Source: Haemaphysalis longicornis (Eukaryota > Arthropoda > Arachnida > Ixodida > Ixodidae). Taken from it: a DNA stretch of 64,000 nucleotides. Shown piece after piece: positions 52,394-62,592 of this stretch. The stretch lies in contig CM023451.1 of the NCBI GenBank assembly GCA_013339765.2, forward strand, positions 155,555,432 to 155,619,431. The letters run 5' to 3'. The notes beneath the pieces were generated by a model. That model was not told the origin of the DNA and made no database searches. It was given only the letters and a program-made list of their open reading frames with translations. The translations under genes were made by a program, and so were the position numbers. Numbering within the stretch: the stretch's first letter is position 1; each line of letters opens with the position of its first letter.

Positions 52394-54540
52394 TTTTTCT
52401 AGATTTCGACCTCCGGTGGCACTCCAAGCGAACGCAACGAGAGGAATGAACCACCACAGTAACGTTCAATTAATATTTTGGTTAAAGGATGGTTAAAAGC
52501 CTTTGCCTGCGAGCGCGCAAGAGCACCATGCCAGATATTTAAGCCAAAGTCGCTAAAAAACGCACAAGTCAGAGCGTCAGCCAAGACAAGTTTTTTTTTT
52601 TCCTTTAAAATGCTTTCAAATGAAATAACATTTATTCTGAAAAACTTTCTAATTCTAAAGTTTAAGACTAAAAATAAAACTTTTATGGTTTAAATGTAAC
52701 GTTGGCATCACCGTATGCTGTATATTCAATCAATTCTAGACAAAACCAGAAGCCAAACCACGGCCGCAAGAACAACCAATGGGATTAGTTCTGGTTTGAA
52801 CTGGACGCGCTAAACAGCTGTCGGCTGCTATGAAGAGCGCTACGCTGGGCTGTGGGAAGCACTGGGCGACAGCAGTAGTCGCCGCATTGAATCAAGAAAC
52901 AGTAATAACGTTTTTTTGTTTCCTGCATAGGTAGTACAGTGTTTGGGGGTGATTTTTTTCATGGCAATTTATTTTTCTATTAGTGATCAGGCGCACGCAC
53001 GCCTTTTTGTTTCGGGTCCACTGATCTCGCTTTTGACAGTTAATTGAGCAGGCAGTGCATATTTGCAGAAACTTAGGGTAACATGAGTTCTGCTTTGTTA
53101 AGTGCAATAATTCTACCGAAGTTAAGCGTGCACAAATATTTCTGCAGGCGCAATGAATTCTGTTATGGTATTTTATATGAAAACGTTCGTTTAAGTTTCA
53201 CATTAATTTCACGCAATTCGATGGTAAAAGAAATATGTCATGTGCTAGTTAATCAACTAGGAGTCGTTTTGTATTTATAGTTACTGTAAATAAGTTGTGC
53301 GTCATTTTAAAGTAACGTAAACTTATTTTTCTCTCATTTGTCGAGCAGCGTATGCGTGCACGCAGGCATGCACTGCGCAGGAATTTGATCTTTTCAATTC
53401 CTGACATTGTTTGTGTGAAACAGAAAATATAAGGCGCCGACGTAATAACTGCGTCAGGTATACTAGCTAGAGTTTTTTCGCCATTGAGTGCTACGTAATG
53501 TCTGAGAGTAAGTGCACTATTTTGTATTAAAATGAGCAACCACACAAGACCCATCAAAGACCTAATTCTCACCATCCGCCTGTCAACGCACGTACGAGCA
53601 TCTAATGCCTTACACCTCGACGCAAAAAGAACGTTCTCGCTGCTTTGATTTTATTTGTGTTCCGGAGAAAATAATTCAAGAAAAAGCAGGGCTTTGCGGT
53701 GAATTTGCAGACTCCGGTGAAATGATGAAACGGCAACACGAGAGCACCGGTGCTAGATATTCGCCTCGTTCCTACGTTTTTTCGCAACTCGCGAAACTTT
53801 ATTGAATAAAAACCATAACAATGCTCCGCTAGCTCATACACTGCTGTCCTCATAATTTAGACCAGTCTTTCAGCCGCAAACACCCGAAAGATGCAATTGC
53901 GAGAGATCGTATATCAGAAACTTGACTGCTAAAAGCTCCCAGAAACCCTCTTACGTGTAGCAGCAAGCGACGGCCGACCAAACTCGCTGTTGATACTTTT
54001 GGTTCGAAAGAGCGTATTTGTGGTCGGGTGCACCTGCTTCCGGGATGTGCGGATTATAGCCTGCGTTACCGGTCCGATGGTAAAGCGAAAAAGGCCGGGA
54101 TCATGCTCTACACAAGAAGAAAAACGTCCCGAAGACATGTAAGCGTCGATCGGCTCGCTAAGCCTACTTCAATCTCGTCGCTTCGTCGCCATATTTTCTG
54201 CGCTTATTTTTTCCAGTGTTTTGTCTCCGCTGCCGTCGTGCAAATTCTCGCACGGAAGTGTCGCGCGCTTTCTCACGCATGCCAGCGGGACAGGAGCTTG
54301 CCAGGTTCAAACCGCGGCGCGCCCGATCGCTGCCGAAATAAATTCTCGAGGCTCTCCACATCGCGGAGGGCCCGAACCAGAAAAAAATCCTCTCGCTCGG
54401 TAGCCATCTTACTTCCGACGATCGTTTTATTCAATTTAAACGCGGTTTTCGCGCCTTTTTTCTCGTAAAAATCTTGCGGGACGAACCTGCGTCGCTCATT
54501 TTTGTTGTGCCGCTGGTTGTGTGTGCTCGCAGATGCACGG
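52394..54540. promoter_or_regulatory. Shared upstream region of Nup54 and cramped-like
   Basis: The two start codons are 2,147 bases apart and face away from each other. The Nup54 side is AT-rich. The cramped side (about 54100-54540) is rich in CpG, and GCCATCTT at 54403-54410 matches the core of a YY1-type site on the minus strand, a common feature near start sites of housekeeping genes. There is no convincing TATA box. Transcription starts cannot be placed from sequence, and no coding exon was recognised here. Confidence 0.5.
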
Positions 54541-54832
54541 ATGCTGCGAAGGAAGCCGGAGGAGCGGGGGCCTGCTAACCGCGAAGTTCACCTAGCGCAC
54601 CAGCTCGCTCGCACGCGATCCCAAAACGCACCACGCCTGGGATCGCCAAGCGGAGCACAGAACAGCGCGGAGGATGCCGTGCCCGAAAAGCCGGAGGCCA
54701 AGTGTACCGCCCAAGTGCAGCGATCCAGCCTGCGCGTTACGAAGCGGCCCCGCAAGGACGTTAGCCCGCCGCCCAATGTGTCATCCAACCCGCCGCCTGC
54801 GAGCAACGCGGCTGCGAGCAAGAAATCCTCCG
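54541..54832 (+). CDS. Cramp1: Cramped-like coding exon 1
   Basis: The exon runs from the first in-frame ATG to a gtcagt donor in phase 1 and encodes a Pro/Ser/Arg-rich tail rich in basic clusters. The region is GC- and CpG-rich. The ATG context is weak (C at -3), and an out-of-frame ATG at 54533 starts a 20-codon frame that overlaps it. The sequence just before 54533 looks like a splice acceptor (gtgctcgcag after a T/G-rich tract), so an upstream coding exon is possible. Confidence 0.75.
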
Positions 54833-57800
54833 GTCAGTGCCTTGCCCGCGACATGTTTCTCGCCTTCTTGCGCCTTCCTCGTTCTACTTAACGTCAAAAC
54901 TCGCGCACGCTGCCGTTCCGGCGTGCCGTGTCTGGGATTTGGCACGGCGCGAAGAAGGTTATTGTTGTCTTTCTCGAAAGCGTGCTGTTTCTATTGCTGC
55001 TGTATCCAAGTTTCTACTCGTGCGTTTAATAGCGTTGTTCACGGGAAAAAAGTGTGTGCGCGCAGTAGCAGCTGCGACGCGTGTTGTTCGGCTTCGAGAG
55101 CTTCGCTTTTGCTGACTACACGTTTACGTTGTGTGCGAGTGTATGTGTGTGGCCAAGATGGTTTCCTTGTGCGGTCAAGTGTGGCTTCCGTTCTGACACC
55201 TTCGAGGAAATAGCGTTGCCGTACACGAGCTGTCGTGTGAAGGCTCGGCTCGGTTTCCTTCGTTACGTGGGATTTCCGTTTGTGTCTGTGCTTTCTTGCT
55301 CTTTTAAGTGAAGACGGACTTCCCCGAAGTTCAGTTGTGGTTACCGATTTTCACGAACAGCATACCGCCTCAGCCCTGCAAGTGGAAACTACGGTTTTCC
55401 GAGTGCGGGCTGTCAACACCATTCGCCTACTATATCTTGTGTTTATTCAAGTGCATTGGCTGGTGAATAATTGAATGTGACAGCAACTTTTACAATACCG
55501 AGGTAAATGTGTCAGCATTGAAAAGTTTAAACTGTCAAATTTTGAACAGATTGGCAATTATGTGTGATAACTTGAACCGGTTGAATTAAAAGTCTGCACA
55601 TTTTGGAGAATTTTTGTTTTTACGTAATTTCATACAAGCCTATTGTTCGCTCAAGGCAATTGGAAAGGCCCGATAATTTGAATATTTTTTTTGTTTGATA
55701 GACATCCAGATTACCTCGGTGCGTATTTCAGCAAGTTGCCCTACTTTCTTTTTGTCAAGAAGTGCAACTTTGATTGCAATAGAATCTCATTAAATTGTAC
55801 CATAAAGGATCAGAAATATATCTTGCGTTATCAGGTTTCATTGAAGAGCGTTCCACAGCGACTGTTTTAAACAGTTCTTGCTCACTGAAATGTCACTGTA
55901 GTGAAACATTCCGCATCCCTGTGATCGCACCTGGTAATATAGGATAAAGTAATAATAGGAAAGAGGAGGTGAAGTTCATCAAAAGAATCACAGTGACGAA
56001 ATAAACTTCTTTCGAGCTTGCTTTTACCCTGCAAGCAATCATCACTGGCATTTGCATTGTTTCATAGATTGAATAAGCTAAACTAGTAATGGCCTGGGCA
56101 ATGTGCCTCTTGGAGTGAAAGCTGAAGTTAATTCATACGTTGGCGACCAAGGCACACCTTCAGTGCATAAAAACCACAATTCAAACTTTCTTGAACCAAT
56201 TAAGGAGGTGTATGTGACGTGTCAAATTATTTTGCTTGCTGCCCTCGCTGCAAGTGTTTATCCCCTTTTCATTCCGTCCCGTCTGTAGCACTGCCTTTTT
56301 CTTACAGTACTATCGCGATAAATTGAAATACGAACAACAGAGCACGTGGTTTTCAGTACATGCCGTGCATCCTGACGGGCTGCGTCTGCACTATACGAAC
56401 GAGTTATGAGAGTTTGTGTCCAACGTTGATATGGAAACATCTGTCTGTCTGCGTGTCAGCATTTTGGTTTGTCTTCCCACTGCGTCAGGCGCCCGCTCAT
56501 GCAGGCGTTATCTAACTTTGTTGCTGCGATGAGTGAAAACAGTGCACGCAGCTACATTCCTTTATTTTCTGTTTCGTGCTGAGCACCCAACGGACGATAG
56601 AAATACAACAGTGTTTTCATGTCAAAGTTGTACACGAACTCTCGTGACTTGTTCGCACTGCGCATACGTGGCCCGTCACCAGGATGCGCGGCATGTACTG
56701 AAAGCCATGCGCTATGTTGTTCGTATTTCAATTTATAACCATAGTACATACTCCCAAATTTTTAATAATATCACAAGAGCGACGACTGATCGGTATGCCA
56801 GCGCCTCATCGCAGTGTACAGCAGTGAAATTGGCGAGAGTACGTGCAGCAACAAAAAACCCTGTCTTGTGCGGGCATTGTTTGCTTCATTGTTTCCTGAA
56901 GAGTGATTTGCCCCCTACCATGGTATTGGCATGACTTCCTTTATGAGAAGTCAAGGGTATTTGAAGGACATGTGCATCTTCAATGTGGGCTTGATTTTTG
57001 TGTGTAGACGACACTCATCGAGCAGACAGTTCTATGCTCGTGCGAGTACTCTCTACTTCGCCGCTGGACACTGTGATGAGGCGCTGACATGCCGATTGGT
57101 CGTCGCTCCCTGCGATATTGTTAAAAATGTGGGAGGGTGTACCACCAGCTCAAGTTTCAACTCTTCAGAAGGATTCTTTGTGGTGTCGTGTGTAGTAATG
57201 CAGCGCTATGAAACAGTGTCTAGACTAAGGTGAGAGCCTTGGCATAGACGCTCTTACAGACCCTGCAATCTCTTTTCCTGGTGTTGTAAAACAAGTGGGG
57301 CTGTTCTCGGAAACGAATGTTGGAAGGCGTGGTTTTGAATTTATTTTTTAGAAAATAAATCAGCTGGCTCGCAGTGCAAGTAATTGAATGTCTGGAAACG
57401 GCTGCTCTCTTTCAGTGTCAAAGCAAGGCAATGCTGATTCTGGCCGGGCTCGTCGCGCTTGGGAGCTGTGGAGTCCAGAGGACAAAGATGCCTTTTTCGA
57501 AGCTGTGTGTGAGGTATGTGTATAGAGCTTGTTGGGCCTGACTTCAGGCCAAGCGAGTACTGAGAATTTTCTGTTTGTTTCTCACTTTGACAGTTTGGGA
57601 AAGACTTTGAGAGTATCCAGTCCTACATTGCCCAGCGGGGCAAGAAGAAGGGTGTTTCCATGCACTGCATCAAGAACAAGGACCAAGTGCGGCACTTCTA
57701 CTACCGGACGTGGCACAAGATAGCAAAGGTCATGAACATCGGAGAGGGCCACGAAGGTGCGTTGTGGCAGCGTGCAGTGGGCCCTGTCGGAGAGTTTTAT

Positions 57801-60800
57801 TATACCTGCGCTACACGAGCGTTTTGAGGGCCTTTGAGTCGAATGTCACTTGACTCAAATGACACCTTTGAGCTGCTACACGACGTTTTTCAAAGGCCTT
57901 TGGTTGAAATGCCATTTGAGTCAAAGGAGCACCACCAACGACTTTTGAGGTTGTCAAAGGCCTTTGAAACGTGAAGGGTCGTGCTCTCGAGTGCAGTTTC
58001 TGCATGCTGTAATTACAAAAAACAATTATTAACGAGTAAAACTTGGTGTTTAAAGTGCACGATCTTCATTATTTTTCACTTGTTTTTCATCTCTATCGCT
58101 CGCTCTATGATTACAAAGTAACTTGGCACTTGGTGGTAGTGGAAAAAAAAAAAATTGGCTGTTTTGCGCACGTGTAGATTGTTATCAATTTGATCACTAA
58201 TAATTGTTTTTTTTTGCCCATTTTTACGGCAAAATTAAATTTTTGTCAAGATGAAACCGGGTAGCAGTGCCGACCCCAAAACACGGCAGCCAAACACGTA
58301 ACTTCTAAACTGCCTTTGAGAATTGTCATGTAGATTGGCGGCACTTCTTGCAGTTCGAATGGAATTTGAAATTTCGAAGGCCATTCCACTGAAATGTCCT
58401 TTTAAGCGCTTGTGTAGCACAGGTATAATACAGTATTTTGTTACACGATAAATGTATGAATGGGATTGTTGCAACCACGGCTTCTGTTTTAAACAAAAAA
58501 AAGATGCACACATAGTTCTCTGGTGTACTCGTAACCGCCAATTTGTGACTCGTTGAACTTTGCTCATTTTGTTTCTCACTCCTTGTCCGGGTAGATGTGA
58601 AGAAACAGACGCAAGAGCTGTACGGACTCATCAACTATGCCGAGCTGCGGAAAAAGTACAGCGCAAGTAAGTCCAATGTTCCAGCAGATACCAGCTTAAC
58701 TGCATTTTGCTTTTATTACTTACACAGCTTAAAGGAGCCATGAAGAGAAAACACAAGTTTGGTTCATTCAAAAGATTGCCTCGTTAGAATCATACTGACA
58801 CCACTTTTAATGTGAACTTCGCTCATATGAGCTAAATAATTAGTAAAAAAGGGAATGGCCATGCGACCCACTAGCTCATTTCCCGCAACAGAACCTATGA
58901 TGTCATACCAGACAGCTCTGCGAATTGGCGGAGGGCGGAAAAAGCAAACACAAATTAGGCAAATCTTATAAGCTTGCCGAATGAGCTATTTGCGCTTAAA
59001 TTTAGGGCACATTCTTTTGAAAGCCTAAGAATGGTGGGACAAACAGTGGAAGTTACGAAAGCACACGTAAACACAGAAGTATCGATGTGTACTGCTGTTG
59101 GTACTGCGTGCGCTATGCTTGGTTTAGCTGCACAGGACTGCGGGGCTTTGGGGTTGCTTCAGACGACACTGGCCGATTGACGCAAGCGACGATGTCTTAC
59201 GTGACCGTATTTGTCGAGCGAGCGCGATGTTTCATGAAACGATTGTCTTCATGAACAAAACAAGCCAGGCACAAGATACGTTCACAAACAAACCAAAGGC
59301 AGAAAACGGCTTGCCACAGTGTGGTGGCGCCATCTAGGTCCATTAACGGTAAACACGGCCCTGTGATGTCATTGCAGACCACGAAAACGCACGATTTAGC
59401 GGGAAAATCAAAATTTTAACTTAAATTAATGAATTTCTCAGTGAAGAAAGCATCGTTTGCATTTGGACAAGCGCTGGGGTACACGAAATCTTTCGAATAA
59501 CACAAACTTCTGTTTTTTCTTCATGGCTCCTTTAAAAGATGGCTAAATGTATTAGATACTAGGTAATAAAGTGGGATTGGACTTCGCGGGTTCGATTCCT
59601 GGGCACAGCGGCCACTTTTCTGATGGAGGCAAATAGCAGGAATGCCCGAATGTACAAGATTTCAGCGCACATTAAAGATCCCCAGGTGGTCAAAATTAAT
59701 CTGGAGCCTTCCACTACGGTGCTCCTGCGTTTCGTCGGTGCGTTAAACCCCACAATCAGTCAATCAATCGATGAGATCGGACTTGCATGTATGTGGCTTT
59801 AATGTACACTTCTTTCACCAAAAAAATCCTATCAATGCTCACCTCAAATAACATAAGCGCTTGAGTGAAATGAAGCCAGGCTCTGGTACTGATACAATAC
59901 AGTTTTGCACTGCTTTATAGTCGGTTGCAAATAGTAAGTCAAAACAGATCTTGGCTTTTAATTTGTTCCTTCTTTGAATTGCTTTGTCTGTGTATACCAA
60001 TGGACCTGTTGGAAAGTGTTCCTGCTGTGTCACCAAGCTATCACATCGTGCCTACCACCGATACTAGCAATTGGCACGTAAGGGTTATTCGTGTCCTTGC
60101 CTTTATGCAGGCCTGAATGAAAAAAACGGACAGCTCCTTACAGAATTGGTTCTCACTGGGTAAGTAACGGAGTTGTCACATTGGCTGCATCATGAGTGTT
60201 GAACTGCTAGTTTTATTTTGTCGTGTAGCACCTTGCGGGAAAGAGAATAGTAATCGTTCATTTTTCAATTCAGCTGCACAGCTGCAATGAAACAAGCAAA
60301 AAAAGGAACTGCAGGGTTTTCTCGAAATGCCTGAAGTGATTAAAGGGACCCTGCAACACTCTTTGTGCAGTGCAAGTAAACCTGCGCGACATTTAGATTA
60401 CACTGCCAGGAATACCTGAGCCAAATATTACATGTGCACATGAAGCGGTAAGCACGCAAATCGCTGTGAAAGATGCGGCAAAACCAACTGCGCTCTCTTC
60501 AATTCTCCTCATTATGCACCCCTGCCATGGCCTAAACGACGTCATTTGGGCCATGGCTGTCCTATTGGCTGTCGGTGGTGAACTTCGCGGCTTATTTCTC
60601 GCATTTCCGCTGACGATGTGCCGTCGTTGGTGCTGTATACCAGCTTCTGTGTCTGAACTTGTACGCATAGTTTTGGTGTTTCTTTTGTGTTTTGAGTGCA
60701 CGTAGACTTTGAGTGGTGAACTCAATACTCCCCTTTCAACGAGACCACTCAACAACAAACGTTTATTGCTTTATAAACGCCCTACCAGCCTGAGCCCCAA

Positions 60801-62592
60801 GGGAGAAGCAAGTTGCCCGCATTTAGTGGCCCTTTTTTTTTTTAGACCTCCACGTTGATTAATAGAAGAAAATCCTGGCATGATATATCGAAGGCTGCTG
60901 AAGAGATACCGTAGCCAAACAGTATACCGAGTAGTTTCGCAGCTTTTGTGGCATAATGGGTATTAGAGGAACAAATTTTCGCATTTCTAATCCGTGCACT
61001 TTCCGTGATAATTATCGAATTTTCATAAATTTTTGGTTGGCGATTGGCGGCCAAGAGTTTCGGCCAATACGGCCGAAGCGTGGGTTACATCGCTGCAGGG
61101 TCCCTTTAAAACGGTGTGTTTTCTAATTCTGTTTGACCACCCTTTAATCTGAGGCATGCAGCACAAGAAAAAGTTTTTAATGCCCGAACCGTCCAGATAT
61201 GCTCTCGAGTCCATTTCCACTATGACGGCACAAATAACTATGCAGTTCTTTCCACATTCGTTGTGTGGTTTTCCTTTATTTGGCACCACAGCTCACTGCA
61301 TTTGTACATTGTGAAGACATTAAAAAAATGGCAGCAACAACTTGTTTGTATACAGCTAACTACAGTGTTAATTGGGTGGTGCAGTAGTACAGATCACTAT
61401 ACTGGCTGCAGGGGTGGATGTCGCAGTAGTACAGATCACTATACTGACCACAGGGGTGGATGTCCTTTTCACCGACAACTTTGTCACGTGTTCTTATAAT
61501 AATATAAATACCTCAGGGTATTTCAATACTGTTATGCCATGCTTTTTGAGTGTGAAAAGATAAAACTTGAAGAATTCAAAAAAGGGGGGGGAGCACATAA
61601 TTTTGAGGCAAATGCAAAACACATGGTACATTTCCTATGTGTGCTGCTGTGTTTGTCTTTTTGTGCCTACACTTTAGGGGCCATGAAGACAAAATACAAG
61701 TTTGCTTCATTAGAAAGACTGCTTTGGGACCAATTACAGGGATACCATTTTTATTGCAAACTTCGGACAAATAATGGAGATATTAACGGAAGCATGTGAA
61801 GCAGTGGGAACTCCGTAGCCACTTTCCAGCAACTTTTCTGTTACGTCATAGAATCTTGTTTGTGCGATTGGCGGCCGAAGAACGGCCATCGGCGGCCGAT
61901 TGGCGGCCGAAACTGGGTGACATCACTAAGACATGTCTGGACGGCTGTAGTGGGGCCTCTGATTCTGTTTGATCAGATCTCTTGAATGCTAATTGTGCAG
62001 TTGACACACTGAAAATTAAGTTTTTAATGCTGTCCCATGTGTAGTCACTGCTGCCCATAATGTGTCACTGTAGCACGAAATTTGACAATTCTTCAGTAAT
62101 TATTGCTTCCTTTTTTTTTTTATTAAAAAATGTCTTTCGTGGTTGGAATAGAAGCTGAGTGAGATACTAAAGTGTAGTTCTTTTAGATTAAAGTTGTATT
62201 TTATCTTCGTAGCCCCTTTAATTGACTGCTCTGTTGCGCAATCCAATGCACGTACATTCGATTCAGATGTCCTTCGAAAAGATCTGCACTGATTTGGCGT
62301 GCGGCAAGCATGCATACTAATACATGAATTTTTCACCCTGAGTGTGACAGGTAGCAACCGGGCCTTGTTACAGCGATTATAGGTTACAATGAAAGGCATT
62401 GCCGAATTAGTCGGGTGTGCAATCTATCACGAAGGAAAAATACTTAAAAAAAAAATGTGATTGACAGTTCTTAAGTTGACAGCTCTTTTCTTTTTTTGCC
62501 CTGCAGTTCTACCATGGTTAAAATTCGGGGCAAACGAATTCGTATCAAGACACCTGTGTGCCGGGCCCTGAAGAAGATCAACAATGTGGAGG
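54541..62592 (+). CDS. Cramp1: Cramped-like (CRAMP1) gene, 5' part, six coding exons visible
   Basis: Cramped proteins are nuclear SANT/Myb-type factors linked to Polycomb repression and histone gene expression. Exons are 54541-54832, 57416-57513, 57594-57756, 58595-58666, 60111-60159 and 62507-62592, all with GT-AG junctions and matching phases, giving about 253 residues before the window ends. Residues 1-97 form a basic, low-complexity tail (TKRPRKDVSPPPN). The SANT-like domain covers about 109-175: RRAWELWSPEDKDAFFEAV, FGKDFESIQSYIAQR, then KNKDQVRHFYYRTWHKIAKV, with the conserved Trp and Phe/Tyr residues in place. After it come ELYGLINYAELRKKY, LNEKNGQLLTELV and MVKIRGKRIRIKTPVCRALK, a block specific to CRAMP1 proteins. 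The remaining exons lie beyond 64000. The start could instead be in an upstream exon (see findings). Confidence 0.93.
54833..56302. other. First part of cramped-like intron 1
   Basis: CpG-rich to about 55300, then AT-rich. Open frames here have no similarity and break splice logic. Confidence 0.4.
56303..56750. mobile_element. Inverted-repeat element with arms of about 135 bases
   Basis: The left arm (from 56303, TACAGTACTATCGCGATAAA) and right arm (to 56750) share AATTGAAATACGAACAAC, TTTTCAGTACATGCCG-type blocks and GCATCCTG in inverted order along their length. The spacer is about 170 bases. Ends with TA suggest a mariner/pogo-type MITE. It lies in cramped-like intron 1. Confidence 0.65.
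57416..57513 (+). CDS. Cramp1: Cramped-like coding exon 2, start of SANT domain
   Basis: The exon starts after ctttcag, completes a Val codon with the last G of exon 1, and encodes SKQGNADSGRARRAWELWS then PEDKDAFFEAVCE. It ends in phase 0 at gtatgt. The paired tryptophans in AWELW are the first SANT helix signature. Confidence 0.94.
57594..57756 (+). CDS. Cramp1: Cramped-like coding exon 3, SANT domain core
   Basis: It follows a tgacag acceptor and encodes FGKDFESIQSYIAQRGKKKG, then SMHCIKNKDQVRHFYYRTW and HKIAKVMNIGEGHE. Near identity to known cramped proteins makes this the strongest evidence for the gene. Donor gtgcgt, phase 1. The preceding intron is only 80 bases. Confidence 0.96.
57795..57990. 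repeat. Local inverted repeats (TTTGAGTCAAA type)
   Basis: Repeated TTTGAGTC, GGCCTTTGA and TCAAAGGCCTTTG motifs in both orientations; probably a small degraded inverted-repeat element in intron 3 of the cramped-like gene. Confidence 0.4.
58595..58666 (+). CDS. Cramp1: Cramped-like coding exon 4
   Basis: It follows gggtag, completes an Asp codon, and encodes VKKQTQELYGLINYAELRKK then YSA, the helical segment after the SANT domain. It ends in phase 1 at a consensus gtaagt. Confidence 0.94.
58729..59535. mobile_element. 807-base TTAA-flanked element with AGGAGCCATGAAGA ends
   Basis: TTAA at 58729-58732 and 59532-59535; left end AGGAGCCATGAAGAGAAAAC, right end inverted AGGAGCCATGAAGAAAAAAC. 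No coding sequence. Same subfamily as 61673-62221. Intron 4 of cramped-like. Confidence 0.75.
59536..59770 (+). mobile_element. Ruka-type tRNA-derived SINE
   Basis: A-box-like GATGGCTAAATG at 59538-59549 and a perfect B-box GGTTCGATTCC at 59589-59599, followed by GCACATTAAAGATCCCCAGG, TGGTCAAAATTAATCTGGAG and GTGCGTTAAACCCC, which I recognise as the body of the tick Ruka SINE family. The tail is a CAATCAGT/CAATCAAT repeat. It begins right after the TTAA of the previous element. Confidence 0.75.
60111..60159 (+). CDS. Cramp1: Cramped-like coding exon 5 (49 bases)
   Basis: This small exon follows ttatgcag and encodes SLNEKNGQLLTELVLT with the Ser codon split from exon 4. It ends in phase 2 at gtaagt. 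The LNEKN...LxELV pattern matches the CRAMP1 family at this position. Confidence 0.9.
60340..61109. mobile_element. 770-base TTAA-flanked element with AGGGACCCTGCAAC ends
   Basis: TTAA at 60340-60343 and 61106-61109; left end AGGGACCCTGCAACACTCTT, right end inverted AGGGACCCTGCAGCGATGTA. Same ends as 1598-2050. No coding sequence. Intron 5 of cramped-like. Confidence 0.75.
61381..61464. repeat. Tandem duplication of a 42-base unit
   Basis: Two adjacent copies beginning GCAGTAGTACAGATCACTAT at 61381 and 61423, differing at four positions (GGCTG against ACCAC region). Confidence 0.85.
61673..62221. mobile_element. 549-base TTAA-type element
   Basis: Right TTAA at 62218-62221, left site diverged to TTTA (61673-61676). 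Ends GGGGCCATGAAGACAAAATA and, inverted, AGGGGCTACGAAGATAAAAT. Related to 58729-59535. Confidence 0.6.
62507..62592 (+). CDS. Cramp1: Cramped-like coding exon 6, basic conserved block
   Basis: It follows ccctgcag and encodes GSTMVKIRGKRIRIKTPVC then RALKKINNVE, a basic block shared by cramped proteins. It ends in phase 1 at gtaaga. No further exon could be recognised between here and the end of the window. Confidence 0.93.
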
